Positions 1-10,655 of a DNA stretch of 10,727 nucleotides are shown piece by piece. The number at the start of each line of letters is the position of its first letter. Within the stretch, counting starts at the first letter, position 1. Under the pieces are notes generated by a model. It saw only the letters and a list, made by a program, of their open reading frames with translations. It was not told the DNA's origin and did not search any database. This stretch comes from Pseudomonadota bacterium (GTDB taxonomy: Bacteria > Pseudomonadota > Gammaproteobacteria > Xanthomonadales > Xanthomonadaceae): NCBI GenBank assembly GCA_023425225.1, contig JAFADB010000043.1:1-10727 (forward strand). Reading direction: 5' to 3'. The position numbers were made by a program, and so were the translations under genes.

Positions 1-1679
<1,679 letters not shown>

Positions 1680-1686
1680 GTCGGTA

Positions 1687-1690
1687 CTCC
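1687..1690 (-). promoter_or_regulatory. Ribosome binding site of katE
   Basis: GGAG on the minus strand, seven bases before the catalase ATG. It supports this start over internal Met codons and fits the length of the N-terminal arm expected in large-subunit catalases. Confidence 0.7.
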
Positions 1691-1754
1691 AGGGGAAGTC
1701 GCGGATAGGACTTCGCAGGCTGGGAACGAGGGCGTTAACGGCCGGTGGTGGCGA

Positions 1755-1771
1755 CGTGCACATCATGCACG
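1755..1771. repeat. Inverted repeat CGTGCA-N5-TGCACG, possible operator
   Basis: A perfect six-base inverted repeat with a five-base spacer, about 76 bp upstream of the katE start in the divergent intergenic region. The size and symmetry would suit a dimeric DNA-binding protein, but no specific regulator family can be assigned and it could be chance in GC-rich DNA. Confidence 0.3.
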
Positions 1772-2019
1772 CGAGGTTCACCCGGGCAGCGGCGCCGCGG
1801 TTGTCCGGCAGCGGGAGAGCGCGGCCTGCCGGGGATTGCGCACGCCTGCCGCCCGGGCACGATCGGCAGGCCCGATGGAACCGATGCGATCTTTCGATGG
1901 GCCAGCGCCGACGCCGCGGCACATCGGCCGGCGGCGCCAGCGCAGGAACCGCACCGGTGGTAACGACCGAAACCGCCGCGATTGGGTATCGTGGCCGCCC
2001 CTCCATCTTCCGGTCGCCG

Positions 2020-3333
2020 ATGAGCAGGTTCCTGCAGGGGCGCAACGACGCCAAGGTGCTGGGCCTGTCGGCCCTGGGCGGTGCGCTCGAGTTCTACGAT
2101 TTCGTCATCTTCGTGTTCTTCACCCGGATCCTGGGCGAGGTGTTCTTCCCGCCGGACATCCCGGCGTGGCTGGCGCAGCTGCAGGTCTACAGCATCTTCG
2201 CCGCTGGCTACCTGGTGCGGCCGCTGGGCGGGCTGGTGATGGCCCACTACGGCGACCGCCTGGGCCGCAAGCGCCTGTTCACCCTGAGCATCCTGCTGAT
2301 GGCCGCGCCGACGCTGGCGATCGGCCTGCTGCCCGGCTACGCGCAGATCGGTGCCGCCGCGCCGGTGGCGCTGCTGCTGTGCCGGATGCTGCAGGGGCTG
2401 GCGGTGGGCGGCGAGATGCCCGGGGCGTGGGTATTCGTCGCCGAGCACGTGCGCGCCGACCGCATGGGCCTGGCGGTGGCCAGCCTCAGTGCCGGCATGA
2501 GCGTGGGCATCGTGCTGGGCGCGCTGTCCTCGGCATGGGTGGGCCACGCCTTCGATGCGCAGGCGCAGCTGGCCTATGGCTGGCGCATCCCGTTCTTCCT
2601 CGGCGGGGTGTTCGGCTTCATTTCGGTGTGGATGCGGCGCTGGCTGGCCGAGACGCCGGTGTTCGAGCAGCTGCGCGCGCAGCAGGCGCTGGCACGCGAG
2701 CTGCCGCTGCGGCAGGTGGTGCGCACGCAGCGCGGCGGCGTGGCGGTATCGATGCTGGCGACCTGGGTGCTGACCGCGGCCATCGTGGTGCTGGTGCTGA
2801 TGACGCCGACGCTGATCCAGAACGCGTTCGCGGTGCCGGCCGCGCTGGCCTGGCGCGGCAACGTGGCCGCGGCCCTGTGCCTGGCGCTCGGCTGCCTGGC
2901 GATGGGCGCGCTCGGCGACCGCATCGGCCGCGCGCCGGCGCTGCTCGTCTCCTGCGTTTTGCTGGCGGCGGGCACGTATGCGCTGTACCTGGACCTGGCC
3001 GCGGGCGGACGGCATTTCCTGCCGCTGTACGCGCTGGCCGGCTTCGCCGCCGGCGTGGCCGGGGTGGTGCCGGCGGTGATGGTGGCCTCGTTCCCGCCGG
3101 CGGTGCGCTACACCGGGCTGGCGCTGTCCTACAACCTGGCCTACGCCATCGCCGGTGCGGTGACGCCGCCGCTGGTGGCCTACCTGTCCACCCATGCCGG
3201 CGCGCTGGCGCCGGCCCACTATGTCGCGCTGGCGGCGCTGGTCAATGCCGGCGTGGCGGTGTATCTGTGGGGGCGGCCGTCGATGTCGCGTGTCGCGTCG
3301 CCGGCGCGCCTGCCTCCTTCGGCCTCGCCCTGA
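2020..3333 (+). CDS. MFS transporter, metabolite:H+ symporter (MHS) type, copy 1
   Basis: A 437-residue inner-membrane transporter, presumably proton-driven uptake of a small organic solute such as a carboxylate, amino acid or betaine; the substrate cannot be read from sequence. Hydrophobic segments are consistent with 12 TM helices. MHS-type signatures are LEFYDF in TM1 (residues 23-28), the TM2-TM3 loop motif GDRLGRKR (78-85), RMLQGLAVGGE (122-132), and a second GDRIGRAPAL loop in the C-terminal half. The ATG at 2020 was chosen because it gives the normal short N-terminus, matching the start position of the downstream paralogue. The frame stays open upstream to 1426, but that stretch overlaps katE antisense and has no transporter character. 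The Shine-Dalgarno is weak. The C-terminus carries about 20 polar residues that copy 2 lacks. The second copy follows after 21 bp, so cotranscription is likely. Confidence 0.9.
   Translation: MSRFLQGRNDAKVLGLSALGGALEFYDFVIFVFFTRILGEVFFPPDIPAWLAQLQVYSIFAAGYLVRPLGGLVMAHYGDRLGRKRLFTLSILLMAAPTLAIGLLPGYAQIGAAAPVALLLCRMLQGLAVGGEMPGAWVFVAEHVRADRMGLAVASLSAGMSVGIVLGALSSAWVGHAFDAQAQLAYGWRIPFFLGGVFGFISVWMRRWLAETPVFEQLRAQQALARELPLRQVVRTQRGGVAVSMLATWVLTAAIVVLVLMTPTLIQNAFAVPAALAWRGNVAAALCLALGCLAMGALGDRIGRAPALLVSCVLLAAGTYALYLDLAAGGRHFLPLYALAGFAAGVAGVVPAVMVASFPPAVRYTGLALSYNLAYAIAGAVTPPLVAYLSTHAGALAPAHYVALAALVNAGVAVYLWGRPSMSRVASPARLPPSASP
2143..2232 (+). repeat. Near-identical DNA patch shared by the two MFS genes (N-terminal part)
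   Basis: This 90-nt stretch of copy 1 matches 3490-3579 of copy 2 with one mismatch (position 2205), at a constant offset of 1347 bp. Surrounding sequence is clearly more diverged, so the patch stands out. Confidence 0.85.
3013..3171 (+). repeat. Near-identical DNA patch shared by the two MFS genes (C-terminal part)
   Basis: These 159 nt of copy 1 match 4360-4518 of copy 2 with three mismatches by eye, again at offset 1347. The patch encodes the stretch from HFLPLYALAGF through AGAVTPP. The neighbouring 60 nt upstream are much less alike at both DNA and protein level. Confidence 0.85.
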
Positions 3334-3354
3334 TCCCCCATCCGTTCCTCCGCC

Positions 3355-4638
3355 ATGTCTGCCGATTCCCCCGTCGCCGCGCCCGCGCAAGGCCAGTTCA
3401 AGGTGTTGTCGCTGTCCGCCCTGGGCGGCGCGCTCGAGTTCTACGACTTCGTCGTCTTCGTCTTCTTCACCCGCACGCTGAGCCTGCTGTTCTTCCCGCC
3501 GGACATCCCGGCGTGGCTGGCGCAGCTGCAGGTCTACAGCATCTTCGCCGCCGGCTACCTGGTGCGGCCGCTGGGCGGGGTGGTGATGGCGCACTTCGGC
3601 GACCGCATCGGCCGCAAGCGCATGTTCTCGCTGAGCATCTTCCTGATGGCGCTGCCGACGCTGTGCATCGGCCTGCTGCCGACCTATGCGCAGATCGGCC
3701 TGGCGGCGCCGCTGCTGCTGCTGGCGCTGCGCATGCTGCAGGGGATCGCCATCGGCGGCGAGATGCCGGGCGCGTGGGTGTTCGTGGCCGAGCATGCGCC
3801 GCCGCCGCGCGTGGGCTTCGCCGTGGCCAGCCTCAGCGCCGGCATCAATGTCGGCACCCTGATGGGCTCACTGATGGCGTCGTGGATCGCCCATGCGTTC
3901 GCGCCGGCCGAGGTGCTGGCCTACGGCTGGCGCATTGCGTTCCTGGTCGGTGGCGTGTTCGGCTTCGTCTCGGTGTGGCTGCGGCGCTGGCTGGACGAGA
4001 CGCCGGTGTTCGAGCAGATGCGCGCGCAGCGCCAGCTGGTGGCCGAGCTGCCGATCAAGCGCGTGCTCAAGGGTCACGCCGGTGGCGTGGCGGTGTCGAT
4101 GCTGGCGACCTGGGTACTGACCGCCGGCATCGTGGTGGTGATCCTGATGACGCCAACCTTGATCCAGTCCGCGTTCCACGTTCCCGAGGCGCTGGCCACG
4201 CGCGGCAACGTGATCGCCGCCTGTTGCCTGGTGGTCGGCTGCCTGTGGACCGGCCTCCTCAGCGATCGCATCGGCCGCGCGCCCGCGTTGCTGGTTGCCT
4301 CGCTGAGCCTGCTGCTGGCGGTGTACGCGCTGTACTTCGACCTGGCCCATGGCGCGCGCCATTTCCTGCCGCTGTACGCGCTGGCCGGCTTCACCGCCGG
4401 CGTGGCCGGGGTGGTGCCGGCGGTGATGGTGGCCGCGTTCCCGCCGGCGGTGCGCTACACCGGGCTGGCGCTGTCCTACAACCTGGCCTATGCCATCGCC
4501 GGTGCGGTGACGCCGCCGTTGATCGCCTATCTCACCGCGCAGGTCGGGCGCATGGCGCCGGCGCATTACGTGGCGCTGGTGGCAATGGTGAACGTGGCCA
4601 CCGCGTTGTATCTGTGGCGCAAGCCGGCGGTGGAATGA
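3355..4638 (+). CDS. MFS transporter, metabolite:H+ symporter (MHS) type, copy 2
   Basis: A 427-residue inner-membrane transporter and tandem paralogue of the upstream gene: 303 of 410 aligned residues match by hand count, about 74%, with no internal indels over the best-conserved span. It has the same signatures: LEFYDF (residues 27-32), GDRIGRKR (82-89), RMLQGIAIGGE and a C-half DRIGRAPALL. The N-terminus differs (MSADSPVAAPAQG) and the C-terminus is shorter. The start at 3355 lies 21 bp after copy 1 stops; no strong Shine-Dalgarno is visible, so translational coupling is possible. Differences cluster in the central TM4-TM8 region and in the C-half loops, which could mean different substrate ranges. 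Its 3' end faces the aldo/keto reductase gene only 21 bp away. The substrate is unknown. Confidence 0.92.
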   Translation: MSADSPVAAPAQGQFKVLSLSALGGALEFYDFVVFVFFTRTLSLLFFPPDIPAWLAQLQVYSIFAAGYLVRPLGGVVMAHFGDRIGRKRMFSLSIFLMALPTLCIGLLPTYAQIGLAAPLLLLALRMLQGIAIGGEMPGAWVFVAEHAPPPRVGFAVASLSAGINVGTLMGSLMASWIAHAFAPAEVLAYGWRIAFLVGGVFGFVSVWLRRWLDETPVFEQMRAQRQLVAELPIKRVLKGHAGGVAVSMLATWVLTAGIVVVILMTPTLIQSAFHVPEALATRGNVIAACCLVVGCLWTGLLSDRIGRAPALLVASLSLLLAVYALYFDLAHGARHFLPLYALAGFTAGVAGVVPAVMVAAFPPAVRYTGLALSYNLAYAIAGAVTPPLIAYLTAQVGRMAPAHYVALVAMVNVATALYLWRKPAVE

Positions 4639-4659
4639 CCCTCCCACGCATCGCCGGGT

Positions 4660-5610
4660 CTACAGCACGTCCAGTGGCTGCTTGCGCCTCGGTGGCGGGA
4701 AGGCGCGGTCCAGCTCGGCCAGGTCGGCGTCGCGCAGCTTCAGGGTGAGGGCGGCCGCGTTCTCGCGCACGTGCGCGGGCGTGCCCGATTCGGGAATGGC
4801 GACGACGTGCCCGCTGCGGATCGCCCAGGCCAGCGCTACCGCGGTCGGCGCCACGCCGTGCGCCTGGCCGATGCGCGCCAGCGTGGCGTTGCCCAGCAGC
4901 GCGCGGCTGCCCAGCGGCGAATAGGCCATCACCGCCACGCCATGGTCGCGGCACCACGGCAGCAGGTCGAACTCGATGCCGCGGCTGCCGACGTTGTACA
5001 GCACCTGGTTGACCAGGCAGCGTTCGCCGCCGGGGACGCGCCACAGGTCCTGCATGTCGTCGACGTCGAAGTTGGACACGCCCCACTCGGCGATCTTGCC
5101 GGCCTGGCGCAGCTGCTCGAACGCCGGCACCACCTCGTCCAGCCGGGCACCGCCGCGCCAGTGCAGCAGGTACAGGTCCAGCCGCTCCACGCCCAGCCGC
5201 TCCAGGCTGGCCTCGCAGGCGCGCGGGATGCCGCGCGCGCTGGCATGCGACGGCAGTACCTTGGAGACCAGGTAAGGGCGCTCGTGCACGCCCTGCAGGG
5301 CCTGGCCGATCAGCTGCTCGGACTTGCCGTCGCCATACATCTCGGCGGTGTCGATCAGGCCCATCCCGAGCGAAAGGCCGGTGCGCAGCGCGTCGATTTC
5401 CTGCGCCGCCGGATGCTGGCCCTGGCCCAGGTGCCACGAGCCCATGCCCAGCGCCGGGACGTTGCGGCCGTTGCGCAGTTTCACCGTCGGCGAGGCGGCG
5501 GAAGCGCCGGTGCCGGGCGCGGCGGCAAGCGTGCCGCTCATGGCCGACAGCGCCAGCAGCAGGCCGCCATGGGTGAACTCGCGTCGTGAGAGTCCATGCG
5601 TTTCATGCAT
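4660..5610 (-). CDS. Tat-exported aldo/keto reductase, YeaE-like
   Basis: A 316-residue NAD(P)H-dependent carbonyl reductase of the AKR superfamily, closest in remembered sequence to E. coli YeaE (a methylglyoxal reductase), sharing blocks such as LIDTAEMYGDG, LDLYLLHW, NQVLYNVGSRGIE and DLLPWC. The catalytic tetrad is Asp87, Tyr92, Lys117 and His150. Unlike YeaE it has a twin-arginine signal: SRREFTH (residues 8-14), a hydrophobic stretch GGLLLALSAMSG, and a cleavage region around 31-38, so export as a folded, possibly cofactor-loaded enzyme is predicted. The start at 5610 is set by AGGAGG seven bases upstream; a longer in-frame start at 5709 would bury the signal peptide. In the cofactor loop (IPESGTPAHVRENA) Glu274 and His280 replace the usual Lys and Arg that bind the NADPH 2'-phosphate. 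It lies downstream of the phosphodiesterase gene on the same strand (136-bp gap). The true substrate is unknown. Confidence 0.93.
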   Translation of the reverse strand: MHETHGLSRREFTHGGLLLALSAMSGTLAAAPGTGASAASPTVKLRNGRNVPALGMGSWHLGQGQHPAAQEIDALRTGLSLGMGLIDTAEMYGDGKSEQLIGQALQGVHERPYLVSKVLPSHASARGIPRACEASLERLGVERLDLYLLHWRGGARLDEVVPAFEQLRQAGKIAEWGVSNFDVDDMQDLWRVPGGERCLVNQVLYNVGSRGIEFDLLPWCRDHGVAVMAYSPLGSRALLGNATLARIGQAHGVAPTAVALAWAIRSGHVVAIPESGTPAHVRENAAALTLKLRDADLAELDRAFPPPRRKQPLDVL

Positions 5611-5617
5611 TCGATGT

Positions 5618-5623
5618 CCTCCT
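5618..5623 (-). promoter_or_regulatory. Strong ribosome binding site of the aldo/keto reductase
   Basis: AGGAGG on the minus strand with a seven-base spacer to the ATG at 5608-5610. It decides the start in favour of the 316-residue form with an N-terminal Tat signal. Confidence 0.85.
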
Positions 5624-5629
5624 GCAAAC

Positions 5630-5659
5630 CCGTCCGTCGTGGGGGGAAAGGGCGGACGG
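5630..5659 (-). other. Hairpin in the leader of the aldo/keto reductase
   Basis: The seven-base arms CCGTCCG (minus strand, 5653-5659) and CGGACGG (5630-5636) can pair around a 16-base loop, ending six bases before the AGGAGG. It could modulate access to the ribosome binding site or be incidental. There is no U-run, so it is not a canonical terminator. Confidence 0.3.
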
Positions 5660-5710
5660 CACGATGCATTTTCGTCCCTGGCGTCTTTGGCCGGCGTGAA
5701 TCGCGCCATT

Positions 5711-5726
5711 GGCAGGTGTGCCTGCC
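5711..5726 (-). terminator. Small hairpin after the phosphodiesterase gene, doubtful terminator
   Basis: GGCAGG-CACA-CCTGCC forms a perfect 6-bp stem with a 4-base loop, about 20 bases past the phosphodiesterase stop. No run of T follows, so if it acts it would be weak or partial, and read-through into the reductase gene is plausible. Confidence 0.25.
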
Positions 5727-5746
5727 GGGGCCGGGTCGTGAGGTGC

Positions 5747-6751
5747 TCACAGCTCCAGGCGCTGGCCCTGTCGCGGCAGCAGGTAGCGGACCTGCAGGTC
5801 GTTGCCGGCCTGCAGCTGCGCCTCGATCAGCTCGCGGGCATCGCGCCCTGCCTGCAGCGAAGGCTTGATGTGGCCGATCACCACCGGCAACCCGCGCAGC
5901 GCCGCGGCACCGCCGGCCTGCTCGGCCAGCACGTGCAGTTCGCGGGTGAGCCAGCGCGGGGTCAGGTGGCCGTAGAGCCTGTCGTCGGGCACGTCGTCGG
6001 GGTAGGAGGTCTCGATGACGATGCCCTTGAGCGCACCGCGCCGGACCAGCGGGGCAAGCGTGCGCCAGGCCTCGGCCATCCGCGTGCTGTGCTGGACCGC
6101 GTCCGGCCCGGTATCGCCGAAGTAGGCCAGGTAGGCATCGCCGGCGCGCAGCAGCAGCAGCGAGGATTGCATGCGGTCGTGCTGCAGCGGCAGCAGCAGG
6201 CCGTGCAGCGAGGTGCCTTCGATCGCGAACCACTGCTCTGGAGGCTGCGCCGCTAGCCGGTACTGGCCCAGCGCCGGCGGCGCGCCGCGGTCGGCGAAGT
6301 TCGGCCAGGCGTTCCAGTTGAAGTAGTCGCGCGAGAGTCCGTCGAGCGTGGAGGCGAGCCCGTAGATCGGCTTGCGGGCGTCGTCGGTGGCGGCGATCAG
6401 CAGCCCGGCGACGTGGTCCAGGTGCGGGTGGCTGACGAAATAGCCGGCGATCGCCTCGCGCAGCAGGTAGCCGGGCGGCGTCAGCGCGGTGTCGGCGGGG
6501 ATCGGCAGGCGCTCGAAGGCGCCTTGGTCGTAGGCGCGCCGCAAGCCCGGCAGCAGGGTGCCGGCATCCATGGCGATGTAGCGGTCCTCGCCGGGCGCAC
6601 GCGCCAGCCAGGCACTGAGGTCGCCGTCCTCCAGCCCACCCTGCACGCCGAGCGCGATCACCTCGAAGGAGGGGGCCGGCGCGGCCACCGCCGTGCAGGC
6701 GGCCAGCAGCAGCGCCAGCAGGGCGCCGGTGAACCAGTGTCGGGAGCGCAT
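5747..6751 (-). CDS. Exported class II 3',5'-cyclic-nucleotide phosphodiesterase (CpdP/PDE1 family), putative lipoprotein
   Basis: A 334-residue zinc-type hydrolase with the metallo-beta-lactamase-like class II PDE pattern. The metal signature is HPHLDHVAGLL (His108, His110, Asp112, His113), followed by FGDTGPD (Asp213), IVIETSYPDD, GHLTPRW (His262) and VVIGHIKPS (His294). Family members hydrolyse cAMP to AMP; the Vibrio fischeri member CpdP is periplasmic. The N-terminus is a signal peptide: basic MRSRHW, hydrophobic core, and LAAC lipobox at residues 16-19. An AVA-A site just after it means signal peptidase I cleavage is an alternative. Thr after the Cys would favour outer-membrane sorting if lipidated. 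The ATG at 6751 is preceded by AGGA at five bases; the upstream in-frame ATG at 6892 lies beyond a REP-like palindrome and would spoil the signal. The aldo/keto reductase gene follows on the same strand. The physiological substrate is not shown by sequence. Confidence 0.9.
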   Translation of the reverse strand: MRSRHWFTGALLALLLAACTAVAAPAPSFEVIALGVQGGLEDGDLSAWLARAPGEDRYIAMDAGTLLPGLRRAYDQGAFERLPIPADTALTPPGYLLREAIAGYFVSHPHLDHVAGLLIAATDDARKPIYGLASTLDGLSRDYFNWNAWPNFADRGAPPALGQYRLAAQPPEQWFAIEGTSLHGLLLPLQHDRMQSSLLLLRAGDAYLAYFGDTGPDAVQHSTRMAEAWRTLAPLVRRGALKGIVIETSYPDDVPDDRLYGHLTPRWLTRELHVLAEQAGGAAALRGLPVVIGHIKPSLQAGRDARELIEAQLQAGNDLQVRYLLPRQGQRLEL

Positions 6752-6756
6752 TGCGG

Positions 6757-6760
6757 TCCT
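6757..6760 (-). promoter_or_regulatory. Ribosome binding site of the phosphodiesterase
   Basis: AGGA on the minus strand, five bases before the ATG at 6749-6751. It supports the start that places the signal peptide at the true N-terminus. Confidence 0.55.
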
Positions 6761-6840
6761 GGCTTCGTGTTCCACGGCTTGGCCGTCGATGCGGCTGTCG
6801 GCCGGCGCGGTGCGGCTGGATACTCGGGAAAACCGAATCC

Positions 6841-6870
6841 GTCGTCCCCGCGAAGGCGGGGACCCAGGGA
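6841..6870 (+). repeat. REP-like palindrome, copy A
   Basis: GTCG head, stem TCCCCGC (6845-6851), loop GAAG, stem GCGGGGA (6856-6862), then a CCCAG tail. This is the style of short, highly repeated intergenic palindromes common in Xanthomonadaceae and many other proteobacteria. Copies B and C in this interval share the same head, stem and tail. Confidence 0.85.
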
Positions 6871-7046
6871 CGTTCGCGCTGAAGTCGGTCATCTGCGGGA
6901 TCTCGTGGTAGCCGCATCATTCGAGATGCCGGCAGCAGGTCTCCACCTTCGCACATCCGTTGTGCGGGGAACTCCGATCGTCGCTCCCGCGCGGGTGGAA
7001 GCCAAGCCGCTACCACTCCGTCCGAACCTCCCGCGACAGTGAGTTC

Positions 7047-7073
7047 GTCGCCCCCGCGCAGGTGGGGACCCAG
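7047..7073 (+). repeat. REP-like palindrome, copy B
   Basis: Same design as copy A and same orientation: GTCG head, stem CCCCCGC / GTGGGGA (7051-7057 and 7062-7068) with loop GCAG, and a CCCAG tail. It pairs with the opposite-facing copy C 59 bp downstream. Confidence 0.82.
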
Positions 7074-7132
7074 TGCCTGTGCTGCAGTGGGATTGAGATT
7101 GCGCAGCCCGGCTGATTGCACCGCGAAAGTCG

Positions 7133-7159
7133 CTGGGTCCCCGCCTGCGCGGGGACGAC
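7133..7159 (-). repeat. REP-like palindrome, copy C (inverted)
   Basis: Read on the minus strand it is GTCG, stem TCCCCGC, loop GCAG, stem GCGGGGA, tail CCCAG. It differs from copy B by two stem bases and faces it, giving a tail-to-tail pair like the BIMEs built from REP sequences in other bacteria. Confidence 0.85.
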
Positions 7160-7203
7160 GGGTACACGCATGGCGCGCTGCAATCGAAGTCCCGTCGTCG
7201 CCC

Positions 7204-7229
7204 TGCGGCGTCGCCACAGCGTCGCCGCA
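7204..7229. terminator. Hairpin downstream of gcvP, possible terminator
   Basis: TGCGGCG (7204-7210) pairs with CGCCGCA (7223-7229); past a T-T mismatch three more pairs close a CACA loop. It lies about 80-105 bases beyond the gcvP stop. No T-run follows on either strand, so this may be a structural repeat or a Rho-assisted end rather than a classic intrinsic terminator. Confidence 0.3.
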
Positions 7230-7310
7230 AGTCCTCGCTGGCAAGGCAGAAACGCTTCCCCGGGCAGCAGCGCGCCTGCACGGAGGAGACGCTCTACGAA
7301 GAACGGGCGC

Positions 7311-10268
<2,958 letters not shown>

Positions 10269-10296
10269 GGCGGCTTCCGGAGCGAAGGGACGGGGC

Positions 10297-10314
10297 GGCG
10301 CGGCCCGCCGCGCC
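10297..10314 (-). other. GC-rich hairpin between riboswitch and gcvP start
   Basis: GGCGCGGC and GCCGCGCC form a perfect 8-base inverted repeat with a 2-base centre, about 30 bases before the gcvP ATG and 45 after the second aptamer. No U-run follows, so it is more likely part of a translation-level expression platform than an intrinsic terminator. The GGCGG in it could alternatively pair with CCGCC next to the start codon. Confidence 0.4.
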
Positions 10315-10358
10315 CGCGCGCAGGCGCCGGATCGCAGGTGTGCCGGTCGTTTCGCGCC

Positions 10359-10534
10359 CCTCTGTCCTTCTGCCTGAGAGTTTGGAAGCGTGCGGCTGCT
10401 TCGTGCCCCTTCGGCGCCGGCCGCTGCCGGGAAGGCGGGCCGATCTCTCCAGAGTGTTGTTGCAACGGTGGTATCGGGCCTGAGCGATTACGGGCGTTGC
10501 GCCTTCGGCAGCGGACTTCCGCTTCTCCCACCGG
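10359..10534 (-). ncRNA. Tandem glycine riboswitch
   Basis: Cis-acting RNA that senses glycine and controls the gcvP mRNA. The second aptamer (10360-10454) has the textbook core: CTCTGGAGAG at the 5' side, CGCCGAAGGGGCA (10404-10416), then AAACTCTCAGGCA and AAGGACAGAG; its P1 arms CTCTG/CAGAG are 10450-10454 and 10360-10364. The first aptamer (about 10466-10533) has the core TGCCGAAGGCGCAACG (10495-10510) and CGCTCAGGCCCGATA, closed by perfect P1 arms CGGTGG (10528-10533) and CCACCG (10466-10471). About 11 bases link the two. It begins a few bases after the predicted transcription start and ends some 90 bases before gcvP. Glycine riboswitches upstream of gcv genes usually switch expression on when glycine is plentiful; the direction here is inferred. 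Confidence 0.95.
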
Positions 10535-10543
10535 ATCGTGGCG

Positions 10544-10549
10544 ATTATA
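10544..10549 (-). promoter_or_regulatory. -10 element of the gcvP/riboswitch promoter
   Basis: A perfect TATAAT on the minus strand, about ten bases before the first riboswitch P1 arm, which places the transcription start near 10537. No good TTGACA-like -35 is visible at 17-base spacing (the region is GC-rich), so activator help or an extended contact may be used. Confidence 0.7.
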
Positions 10550-10655
10550 GCCCGCCCGCCCGGGCGCCGAGGCGGCGGCATGGGCATCGTGCGTGCGACC
10601 CTGGCCGTCGCGGATCGTCGGGAGGGCGGGCAGGAACGGGCGACCGCCGCTTGCG

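Larger units (their letters stand above)
1680..2019. other. Divergent intergenic region between katE and the MFS pair
   Basis: These 340 bp separate two genes that point away from each other, so promoters for both should lie here. No convincing gene is seen; open frames through it are extensions or shadows of the neighbours. For katE there is a weak -10-like TATCCG (minus strand, 1702-1707) without a good -35. For the first MFS gene there is a weak TATCGT at 1987-1992. A perfect 6+6 inverted repeat lies at 1755-1771 and an 8-base palindrome CGTTAACG at 1733-1740. None of these is strong enough to name a regulator. Confidence 0.6.
6752..7310. other. Gene-free interval with REP-like repeats
   Basis: These 559 bp lie between the phosphodiesterase start and the gcvP stop. 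Open frames here are short, low-complexity translations of palindromes and GC-rich DNA without family resemblance. The interval holds three clear REP-like palindromes, a degenerate relative near 6980-7000 (core CCCGCGCGGG), and a hairpin at 7204-7229. The phosphodiesterase promoter should lie near 6760-6840, but no clear -35/-10 pair is seen. Confidence 0.75.

Noticed and set aside
1735..3795. A 686-codon minus-strand frame opposite the MFS genes
   Set aside because: His/Arg/Gln-rich shadow of the transporter sequences; the tandem duplication makes its two halves look alike, which could mimic a real repeat protein.
1836..4748. A 970-codon plus-strand frame overlapping both MFS genes
   Set aside because: Out-of-frame reading of the two transporters, Arg/Ala/Gly-rich, no domain. 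The MFS frames have intact signatures and TM helices.
6752..6892. Longer start for the phosphodiesterase (381 residues)
   Set aside because: The added residues are translated from a REP-like palindrome and put the signal peptide 47 residues inside the protein; the internal ATG has a fitting AGGA.
6841..7159. CRISPR-like array of palindromic repeats
   Set aside because: Only three clear copies, irregular spacing (about 180 and 59 bp), mixed orientation and no cas genes; the design is that of REP elements.
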